DNA of 64,000 nt from JBBRYB01 sp038238115 (lineage in GTDB: Bacteria; Actinomycetota; Actinomycetes; Propionibacteriales; Nocardioidaceae): NCBI GenBank assembly GCA_038238115.1, contig JBBRYB010000004.1:62001-126000 (forward strand), written 5' to 3'. Below are positions 16,106-23,209 of this stretch, in pieces (within the stretch, counting starts at the first letter, position 1; the number at the start of each line of letters is the position of its first letter). Position numbers and translations under genes: made by a program. The notes below the pieces were generated by a model. It saw only the letters and a program-made list of their open reading frames with translations. It was not told the origin of the DNA and did not search any database.

Positions 16106-18436
16106 CTACGACGCCTCTCGCTGAGACAGCGCCGGCGATGTCTGAGTGGAGGGCGCCTCGCGCCCGTCGGACTCGACCGGCTCAACCCGGTCTGGATCAC
16201 CGTCGCCACCGCCCTGAGGCGAAGGGGCGGGTGCCGGGGCCACCGCCTTGGTCTGAGCGGCTTCGACCTGGGCGGCATTGGTCTGAGCGTCATCAGTCTG
16301 AGCGGCTTCGGCCCGAGCGGCTTTGGCCTGAGCGGCTTTGGCCTGAGCGGCTTTGGTCTGAGCCGCCTCCGCCTTGATGACGGACTTCTCGAACGTCGCA
16401 TGCCAGGTCTGTGAGGACACCAGGTCAGGCAGCGCCTCCTTGTACTGGGCGGCAAGCTTCGGCCACTCCCGGCCGAGGCGGGTGTGGATCGCCACGGACC
16501 GGCGCGCCAGGTCACGGAAGAGCTCGGGGTCGCGCTTGTACCACGAGGCGGTCGTGCCGTCCGCGGACGAGACCAGGGCGGAGTCGAGCTGCGCCAGCAG
16601 CCACCACCTCAGGTCAACGTGCGAGACGCCCGCCTCCGGGTTTTCGCGGGAGAGGTCGCGCACGGGCATGAACTGGCGCAGGGCCCCCGCGGCCATCGAC
16701 TTGGCAAAGCCCAGCTTGCCTACCGGTGGCTGCGGCGACTTCCCGCGACGTGGAGGTTTCTTGCGGCGAGGCTCCGGGAACTCGTCGAGACCGGACTTGG
16801 CCAGCGAGTCGTCGTAGCGTTTGCGCAGCTCACGAAGCTCAGGCAGCCGTTCCAGCACGTCGCGGTGCATCCGCTGCGGTCCCTCGAGAATGTCCTCGAT
16901 GGCCATCAGCCCCATCTCTGCCGGACCGTACTGCATCGACAACAGGTGCCTGATCTGGGTCTCCAGGCTCTCTCGCACGAGCTTGCCGCCGTGTTCGTAG
17001 GGTGAGTGCAGCAGTGCGGCGACGATGCGGTTGCGGCGGTGGAAGTAGGCCTGCCAGTCGATCGTGTCGTCCTTCTCGTGCCACGGCACGTGCCACACGG
17101 CGACGCCGGGAAGGCTGACCGTCGGGTATCCGGCCTCGCCGGCGCGAAGCCCGAACTCCGCGTCGTCCCACTTGATGAACATCGGGAGCGACAGGCCGAT
17201 CTCACGGATCACTGGGGTCGGGATCAGGCACATCCACCAGCCGTTGTAGTCGACGTCGACGCGGCGGTGCAGCCAGGGCGTCGAGCGCAGCGACCGGTGC
17301 GCGAAGTTGTGCGCGTGCTCGGTCCCCGGCGCAGGGCCCCAGAACCAGCGCCAGGTGGCCACTCTCTCGCCGTAGGTATGGAGCACGGAGCGGTCGTAGA
17401 GGCTGAACATGTGGCCGCCAACGAGGGTCGGCTGCTTGGCCAGGTCGGCGAACGTCACGGCACGCAGGATGCCTTCGGGCTCACACACCACGTCGTCGTC
17501 GAGAAGCAGCACGTAGTCGGCGTCGCCCTTGGCCGTGGCTTCGTCCATGGCGCGCGAGAAGCCACCCGAGCCGCCGAGGTTGCCCTGCCCGATCAGGCGC
17601 AGCTTGGGACCGAGGACGGCGGCGGCGGCCTCGAAGAGCTCATGGTCGGCGACCTTTTGGGTGCCCTGGTCGATGACGAAGACCTCGTCGAGGATGTCGA
17701 GCACCGCCGGTTCGTTGCCTAGCTTGACGAGCTGGTCGACGCAGAAGTCCGGACGGTTGAACGTGGTGATCCCGATCGACACCTTGCCGGAGGCGAGCTT
17801 GTCGGTCTCGACCGCCCAGACGGCGGCATCGAGCGTCATCCGACGGCTGCCCGCCTCGATGTCGAACCAGTACCAGCCGCCGTCGATGAATGGTTTGAGC
17901 GGGAGGTCGAACTCGACCGTCTGCACGTCTTTGGTGTCGATGACCGTCGAGTCGGCACGCTGCACGTGCCCTTTGGACGTCGACCGGTAGACGATGACCG
18001 TGCCTTGGCCGGACACACTCATCACGAGGCGCACAGTGGAGAAGTCGGTCCAGCGACGCCAGTAGGCGGCCGGGAACGCGTTGAAATAGGTGTCGAACGT
18101 GAGCCTGCGCTCGGGCGCCACGACCGCGCCAGAGGTGCCCGAGATGGCGCCGAAGCCCTTGACGCCCTCGGGGGCGTCACCCGACCCATCCCGTGGACCT
18201 GACTGTTCGAAGGCGGGCTGGGCGGAGATGCTTTCCAGCGCGTCATCCTGCGCTGCGCCGGACTGACGGGACATGCTCTCGCCGGTGCTGAACTTAGCCA
18301 CTCCGCCCACGTAGAGCGGCTGGATGTCCAGCTCCTGGTCGGGCCGGATGATGGTGCGCTGCACAACGCGCCATCCCGTCAGCGAGTCGACATCGTCAGG
18401 GGTCAGGTTGACGGGGGCAGGCGCGGTGTCAGTCAA
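16106..18436 (-). CDS. glfT2: galactofuranosyltransferase GlfT2-like
   Basis: The 776-residue family-2 glycosyltransferase follows mycobacterial GlfT2 closely: TYFNAFPAAYWRRWTDFSTV in the N-terminal beta-sandwich, GITTFNRPDFCVDQLVKLG opening the GT-A fold, LLLDDDVVCEP with the metal-binding Asp313-315, FIKWDDAEFGLRAGEAGYPT with the catalytic-base position at Asp424/425, and VAVWHVPWHEKDDTIDWQAYF with His449. It should polymerise UDP-galactofuranose into cell-wall galactan at the inner membrane face. It is longer than the 637-residue M. tuberculosis enzyme because of a linker at residues 53-108 and an Ala-rich repeat tail. The start is TTG at 18436. Confidence 0.88.
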   Translation of the reverse strand: MTDTAPAPVNLTPDDVDSLTGWRVVQRTIIRPDQELDIQPLYVGGVAKFSTGESMSRQSGAAQDDALESISAQPAFEQSGPRDGSGDAPEGVKGFGAISGTSGAVVAPERRLTFDTYFNAFPAAYWRRWTDFSTVRLVMSVSGQGTVIVYRSTSKGHVQRADSTVIDTKDVQTVEFDLPLKPFIDGGWYWFDIEAGSRRMTLDAAVWAVETDKLASGKVSIGITTFNRPDFCVDQLVKLGNEPAVLDILDEVFVIDQGTQKVADHELFEAAAAVLGPKLRLIGQGNLGGSGGFSRAMDEATAKGDADYVLLLDDDVVCEPEGILRAVTFADLAKQPTLVGGHMFSLYDRSVLHTYGERVATWRWFWGPAPGTEHAHNFAHRSLRSTPWLHRRVDVDYNGWWMCLIPTPVIREIGLSLPMFIKWDDAEFGLRAGEAGYPTVSLPGVAVWHVPWHEKDDTIDWQAYFHRRNRIVAALLHSPYEHGGKLVRESLETQIRHLLSMQYGPAEMGLMAIEDILEGPQRMHRDVLERLPELRELRKRYDDSLAKSGLDEFPEPRRKKPPRRGKSPQPPVGKLGFAKSMAAGALRQFMPVRDLSRENPEAGVSHVDLRWWLLAQLDSALVSSADGTTASWYKRDPELFRDLARRSVAIHTRLGREWPKLAAQYKEALPDLVSSQTWHATFEKSVIKAEAAQTKAAQAKAAQAKAARAEAAQTDDAQTNAAQVEAAQTKAVAPAPAPSPQGGGDGDPDRVEPVESDGREAPSTQTSPALSQREAS
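16246..16371 (-). repeat. 15-bp coding repeat in the GlfT2-like tail
   Basis: About eight copies of a 15-base unit (ctgagcggctttggc and variants) encode AAQTK/AAQAK/AARAE pentapeptides near the C-terminus. The last copies are nearly identical, suggesting recent slippage expansion. Confidence 0.8.
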
Positions 18437-18524
18437 GGTCTTTGTCCTAGTAATGTCGGGGGGCGACCCGTGTCACGCTATCAGCCGGTTCACCACGCGG
18501 GCGCCACGCGACGAGCTCGGCCCC

Positions 18525-18530
18525 TACGAT
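18525..18530 (+). promoter_or_regulatory. candidate leaderless -10 (TACGAT)
   Basis: TACGAT lies seven bases before the GTG at 18538 with no Shine-Dalgarno. This spacing decides the start of the first sulfotransferase-like gene in favour of GTG 18538 over ATG 18529, which overlaps the hexamer. Confidence 0.5.
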
Positions 18531-18537
18531 GTGTCGC

Positions 18538-19632
18538 GTGCACCGCGGCCAGCCTTCGATCTACCTGCACATCGGCCCCCCGAAGACAGGTACGACGTAC
18601 CTGCAAGACGTCGTGTGGCGCAACCGCCAGCGGCTGCGGCGCGCCGGGGTCAGCCTGCCGGGGAGCCGCTCGACGGACCACTTCCACGCCGCTCTGGACC
18701 TGCGCGACATCCAGTTCGGTGGCTACGACAACCCGGAAGCCCACGGCGCGTGGCCCAGGCTGGTCGCCGAGACCGCGCGGGCCGGGACAGCGAAGGCGCT
18801 GATCTCCCACGAGCTGCTGGCGGGCGCTACTCCCGACGAGATCGCCAGGCTCGCCCGGGACCTCGCGTCCCATGAGCTGCACGTGATCTGCGGTGCCCGC
18901 GACCTGGCGAGGCAGCTCCCCGCCGTCTGGCAGGAGTCCCTGAAGAACCGGCGTAGCCGCACCTTCGACGCGTTCCTGGCCACGACACTGCGTCGCGCCC
19001 ACCACGACCGTGACGTCGCGGTCTTCTGGCGTGGTCAGGACACCGTCCGAACCCTCGAGCGCTGGTCGGCGGTCGTGTCTCCCGACCGCATCCACGTGGT
19101 GACCCTCCCGCAGTCCGGTGCCGCCGCCCCCCAGCCCTTGTGGAGCCGGTTCGCCCAGGCTCTCGGGATCGCACCGGACGGGTTCGACCTAGACGTCCTG
19201 CGGTCCAACCCGTCGCTGTCACAGGAGAGCGCCGAGGTGCTGCGCCGCCTCAACCAGGCGCTGCCGGAGGACATGTCGTGGCCGGCATACGCCCGCCTGG
19301 TCAAACGGCGTTTCGCCGTCCGCGCACAGGCGTTGCAGGGCGGGAGCCGGCTGCGGCTGCCGATCAAGCATCGCGAGGAGCTGATGGTGCGGTCGATGGA
19401 GATCCGGACCGGGCTGGCCCGCGGCGGCTTCGACGTCATCGGAGAGCTCGACGACCTGATCCCCGTCGACTCAGCCTTCACCGCGGAGACGGGGCCGACA
19501 CCCGATATGGTCACGGATGCCGCCGTGCGGCTGCTGGCTGCCACCATCACCGACGTGCCGCACCGGCGCACCATCGACACCAGGGAGCGCGCGAAGACGT
19601 TGATGGACCAGATCAGGCGAGGGCGATCGTGA
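18538..19632 (+). CDS. sulfotransferase-like protein, paralogue 1
   Basis: The 364-residue protein begins IYLHIGPPKTGTTYLQ, a P-loop-like phosphosulfate-binding signature of PAPS sulfotransferases. A second shared block, ARDLARQLPAVWQESLKNR, may correspond to the 3'-phosphate-binding Arg region. IHVVTLPQSG and NPSLSQESAEVLRRLN are shared with the three genes that follow. There is no signal peptide, so the protein is probably cytoplasmic or membrane-associated. It diverges from glfT2, suggesting an envelope-glycan or lipid acceptor, but the acceptor is unknown. It overlaps paralogue 2 by GTGA. Confidence 0.7.
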   Translation: MHRGQPSIYLHIGPPKTGTTYLQDVVWRNRQRLRRAGVSLPGSRSTDHFHAALDLRDIQFGGYDNPEAHGAWPRLVAETARAGTAKALISHELLAGATPDEIARLARDLASHELHVICGARDLARQLPAVWQESLKNRRSRTFDAFLATTLRRAHHDRDVAVFWRGQDTVRTLERWSAVVSPDRIHVVTLPQSGAAAPQPLWSRFAQALGIAPDGFDLDVLRSNPSLSQESAEVLRRLNQALPEDMSWPAYARLVKRRFAVRAQALQGGSRLRLPIKHREELMVRSMEIRTGLARGGFDVIGELDDLIPVDSAFTAETGPTPDMVTDAAVRLLAATITDVPHRRTIDTRERAKTLMDQIRRGRS

Positions 19633-20834
19633 GCGACGAGCTCGAGCGTGCGAAGCGGATCTTCTTCCATGTCGGAGCTCCGAAGACCGGCACGACGTAC
19701 CTGCAGAACGTGCTGTACCAGAACCGGGCGACGCTCGCCGAGCACGGCGTGCTCTATCCCTACACCGACCGCGGTCAGTCCTTTCGCTCCATGCAGGACT
19801 TCCGCGGCGTGGGATGGGCGGGTGGATCCCCCGGAGACTTCGCCGGAGAGTGGGAGACGGTGGCTGAGCGTGCCCGCACCTGGTCCGGACCTCTGGTGAT
19901 CTTGTCCAACGAGCTTCTCGGGGGATCGCGACCGGAGCGGATCAAGGCCGGGGTGGCAAGCGTGGGCCCGGCCGAGGTCCACGTCGTCTTCACCGCCCGT
20001 GACTTCGCCCGCCAGATGGTGTCCGACTGGCAGGAGCACATCAAGCACAAGCATCTGGTGACACTCGAGCGTTTTGTCGACGACCTGATCGAGCTGGGGC
20101 TCGACGCTCCTGCGCCGTTCGGGGAGCTGTTCTGGGGGATGCACGACGCCGCCTATGTCTTGCGCCGCTGGGCCGGCGTCATACCGCCGTCGCACATCCA
20201 CATCGTCACGGTCCCCCAGCCTGGTGCCGGCCGCGACGTCTTGTGGCGGCGCTTCTGCGCCGTGACCGGACTCGATCCGGAGGCCTACGACTCGGTCACC
20301 AACGTGGCCAACGTGTCGATGGGAGTGGCGGAGACCGAGCTCGTGCGCCGGATGAACTCCGAGGTGAAAGGCATGGCCTGGGAGTCCTACGACCCGCTCG
20401 TACGCCGCTTCCTTGCCGAAGAAGTGCTCGGGGGGCAGTCCCCGAAGCTGGCGCTACCGACTGGCCGGATGGAATGGGTCAGCCACCGGTCCGGCCGGCT
20501 GATCGACGAGCTCGAGAAGGCGGGCTACCCGGTCGAGGGTGACCTCGCGGAGCTGGTGCCTCGGCCAGCCGACCACGAGCCGTACGTCTCCCCGACGAGC
20601 CTGACCGAGGCGGACCTCGCGAACGCGGCGATCCGGGCCGCAACCGCGCTCCTGCGCCACAGCGGTCGTCAGCGGCGGCGCATCTCCGAGCTGCAGCAAA
20701 CCCTCAACGGCGCGATCGAGACACCGGCTCAAGCACCCGAGCGACGAGACCCTGCCCCGAGTCTGTATCGGCGGACGCGCAGCTGGCTTGGTCGAACCCG
20801 GCTGGTGCGAAGGCTGCGGCGACGCTCAACCTGA
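19629..20834 (+). CDS. sulfotransferase-like protein, paralogue 2
   Basis: The product has 401 residues and starts at the GTG at 19629, which overlaps the previous stop by four bases. IFFHVGAPKTGTTYLQNVLY is the PAPS-type P-loop, TARDFARQMVSDWQEHIKHK the second conserved block, and IHIVTVPQPGAGRDVLWRRF the third. NVSMGVAETELVRRMN matches the NxSL block of its neighbours. It is the longest paralogue because of a basic C-terminal tail (RTRSWLGRTRLVRRLRRRST) that could touch membrane or nucleic acid. Its stop lies inside the convergent paralogue 3. Confidence 0.7.
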   Translation: MSDELERAKRIFFHVGAPKTGTTYLQNVLYQNRATLAEHGVLYPYTDRGQSFRSMQDFRGVGWAGGSPGDFAGEWETVAERARTWSGPLVILSNELLGGSRPERIKAGVASVGPAEVHVVFTARDFARQMVSDWQEHIKHKHLVTLERFVDDLIELGLDAPAPFGELFWGMHDAAYVLRRWAGVIPPSHIHIVTVPQPGAGRDVLWRRFCAVTGLDPEAYDSVTNVANVSMGVAETELVRRMNSEVKGMAWESYDPLVRRFLAEEVLGGQSPKLALPTGRMEWVSHRSGRLIDELEKAGYPVEGDLAELVPRPADHEPYVSPTSLTEADLANAAIRAATALLRHSGRQRRRISELQQTLNGAIETPAQAPERRDPAPSLYRRTRSWLGRTRLVRRLRRRST

Positions 20835-21941
20835 GACGGCCCCTGCGTCGTCGCCGCGGCGCTGCCGATTCGGCTGCCTGGTCCTCTCGCGTGCCGCCTG
20901 CCGCTCGTCCGCCTGCCGAACGAGCAGGCCCTGGATCACGTCGAGGGCGGCGTCCAGGAGCTCCGCGTCGGAGAGCTCACCCGGATCCTCACCGGCTCGG
21001 CCGACCGCCGGCTGTTGACGTTGCGGCTGCAGTGGGGCCGGCACGAGGTCGGCTACGTCTCCCACGATGTGGTAGCCGCCGCTCGCGATCCGGTGGGTGA
21101 TCTCTGCGGCCCGCTCGGTGAAGTAGGCATGCTCTGCCGGCGTCAAGGCGATCCTGCGACCGCTTCCGGACTCGCGGAAGACGTCCACCTGCGCGCGCAC
21201 GAGCCGGCGGTAGTGCTGCCAGCTGACGCCGTCGCCGTACCGCTCGTTGTAACGCCGGAGCAGCTCGGTCTGCGCCATCGACAGCGACTCGTTGGCCGCC
21301 CCGCCGGTGTCGGTGTCCAGGTCGGAGCCCGTCACGCCCACGACGCTGACGAACCGGTCCCACAACACGGTAGGCGGCTGACCAGCCGGCGGCGTCGTGA
21401 CGAGGTGCAGACGCGGGGGGTCCATCCCGCCACCCCACCTGTCGAGTACGCCGGAGGCGTCCTGGGCTCCCCAGAACGACCGGGAGCCGGGCCCGGTCCG
21501 GTCCATGACCGCAGCGACAAACTCTCGGTAGGACATGCTCTGGTTGTTCTTGACCCGTTCCTGCCACACCGCCGGCACCTGGCGGGCGAGGTCGCGAGCG
21601 GTGTAGATGACATGTGTCTCGGCGTCGAACGCCGACAGGGCTGTCCTGATTTGCGGCTGCTTCGCGAAGACGAAATGTTCGCTCGACACCAGTGCGTCCG
21701 AGTCCGCGGCATTCACCTGGTCGACGAGGCCCTGCCAGCTGCCCGGAATCCCTTTGGTGTCGGAGCGCTGCTGAGGGGTGCCGCGCAGGTCCCATACCGC
21801 CTTGTGGTGCGCATCGGACTTGGAGTCGGGGTAGCGGATGCCTCGCTCCGCGAGGGCGTCGCGGTTCTTCGCCAGCAGTGCCTGGAGGTAGCTCGTGCCG
21901 GTCTTGGGCGCCCCGATATGCAGGTAGACGCGCCTAGCCAC
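20826..21941 (-). CDS. sulfotransferase-like protein, paralogue 3
   Basis: The 371-residue protein starts at the GTG at 21941 (MARRVYLHIGAPKTGTSYLQ), with the same phosphosulfate-binding signature as its neighbours. TARDLARQVPAVWQERVKNN, LHLVTTPPAGQPPTVLWDRF and NESLSMAQTELLRRYN are the shared blocks. The C-terminus is hydrophilic. Its last nine bases overlap the end of paralogue 2 on the other strand, and its start overlaps paralogue 4 by eight bases, so translation is coupled to paralogue 4. Confidence 0.7.
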   Translation of the reverse strand: MARRVYLHIGAPKTGTSYLQALLAKNRDALAERGIRYPDSKSDAHHKAVWDLRGTPQQRSDTKGIPGSWQGLVDQVNAADSDALVSSEHFVFAKQPQIRTALSAFDAETHVIYTARDLARQVPAVWQERVKNNQSMSYREFVAAVMDRTGPGSRSFWGAQDASGVLDRWGGGMDPPRLHLVTTPPAGQPPTVLWDRFVSVVGVTGSDLDTDTGGAANESLSMAQTELLRRYNERYGDGVSWQHYRRLVRAQVDVFRESGSGRRIALTPAEHAYFTERAAEITHRIASGGYHIVGDVADLVPAPLQPQRQQPAVGRAGEDPGELSDAELLDAALDVIQGLLVRQADERQAARERTRQPNRQRRGDDAGAVSG

Positions 21942-23052
21942 CCGCGAGCCGTCTCGCTACCCGTGCGGCCAAGGCGCGACCGCCGTCCAGGACGCCGGCC
22001 TCCTCGTCGTCTGAACGCGCTCCCCTCTTGGTTCGGCCCTTCTCCGGCCGCAGGACGTAGTCACGCAGGACCTCCGCCGCCGTGGCCATCAGCTCGTCTC
22101 TGCTGAGGTCGTCGGGTCCGGCGACGTCGACCGCCGGCAGCGTCGGGTCCAGGTCGCCCAGGTCTCCGATGACGCTGGTGCCAGACTGCTCGAGGAAGCC
22201 GACGATGTCTTTGGCTCTCGTTTGCACGGCGTCGTGCCACCGCGCCGGTACGACGATCCTGGTGCTGGAACGGATTCCGAGTCGCTGCTCGGCGAACTGA
22301 CGCTTGATCACCCGGGCATACCGCGACCAGGGGAAGTCGTCCGGCAGCGACGCGTTGACGTGGCGGAGCAGCTCAGCCTCAGCGGGACCGAGGGAGGAGT
22401 TGGCTGCCGCACTTGGCAGGTCGATCGGCACGTCGGGCAGGTCGACGGCACGTGCGAAACGGCGCCACAGCTCGTCGCGCGGAGCACCAGAGGGCGGGAC
22501 GGTGACGATCGTGACGTGGTCCATGCCCATCTGTCGGCCCCAGCGCCGTACCACCCTGCTCACGTCCTGTGGCTTCCAGAAGAACTTGTGCTCGCCGGAG
22601 TCGACGTTGAGGAAGATGTCCTCAAGGAAGTCCTCGTAGGAGTTGGTGGCCCTGTTCTTCAAGGTCTCCTGCCACACAGCCGGAATCTGCCTGCCGAGGT
22701 CGCGCACGGTCAGGACCACCTGCACATCAGCGCCATCGAGCGACTCCTTGACGCGCTGGACGGCGGCCGAGGAGCATCGCGCGAGCGTCTCGTGCGAGAA
22801 GACCACGTTGCCGTCGTGGGCGCGAATCTCCGCGGCCATCCGATCCCAGGCGTGGTCGAAGTTGACATCCGCGAACTTCCGCTCGTCGGCGCCTCGCGCG
22901 TCGAGGGCGGCGGTGAACTGCTCCCCGGAACGCTTACCGGGGTAGAGCAGGCCAGCGGCCTTGAGCACGTCGCGATGCGCGTAGAGGACGCGTTGCAGGT
23001 AGGTCGTGCCGGTCTTGGCGACACCCGCGTGCAGGTAGACGGTGCGAGACAG
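21934..23052 (-). CDS. sulfotransferase-like protein, paralogue 4, probable CTG start
   Basis: Without extension this frame would begin at GTG 22968 and lack the P-loop. The frame is open further upstream and encodes LSRTVYLHAGVAKTGTTYLQ, matching the first residues of the other three paralogues. Between the upstream in-frame TGA and this motif there is no ATG, GTG or TTG, but a CTG at 23052 lies six bases after GAGGAG. The 372-residue length then equals paralogue 3. Shared blocks: VRDLGRQIPAVWQETLKNR, VTIVTVPPSGAPRDELWRRF and NSSLGPAEAELLRHVN. Confidence 0.65.
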   Translation of the reverse strand: MSRTVYLHAGVAKTGTTYLQRVLYAHRDVLKAAGLLYPGKRSGEQFTAALDARGADERKFADVNFDHAWDRMAAEIRAHDGNVVFSHETLARCSSAAVQRVKESLDGADVQVVLTVRDLGRQIPAVWQETLKNRATNSYEDFLEDIFLNVDSGEHKFFWKPQDVSRVVRRWGRQMGMDHVTIVTVPPSGAPRDELWRRFARAVDLPDVPIDLPSAAANSSLGPAEAELLRHVNASLPDDFPWSRYARVIKRQFAEQRLGIRSSTRIVVPARWHDAVQTRAKDIVGFLEQSGTSVIGDLGDLDPTLPAVDVAGPDDLSRDELMATAAEVLRDYVLRPEKGRTKRGARSDDEEAGVLDGGRALAARVARRLAGG

Positions 23053-23188
23053 GGTGGGCTCCTCAGGTCTCCAGCGAAGACATCAGCGTCACCACCGATC
23101 CTAGCCGCAGCACGGCCTTCCAGGTGCGCCCGCCAGCGCTCCGACAGCTGGTTTATGGCGCGGTGGGCCAGTCAGCGCGCCGGTCGTC

Positions 23189-23209
23189 GCCGCCTCAGCG
23201 TGAGGCGGC
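23189..23209 (-). terminator. hairpin overlapping the hppA stop codon
   Basis: The arms 23189-23197 and 23201-23209 (gccgcctca / tgaggcggc) form a perfect 9-bp stem with a three-base loop that includes the hppA stop codon. There is no T-run. Confidence 0.45.
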
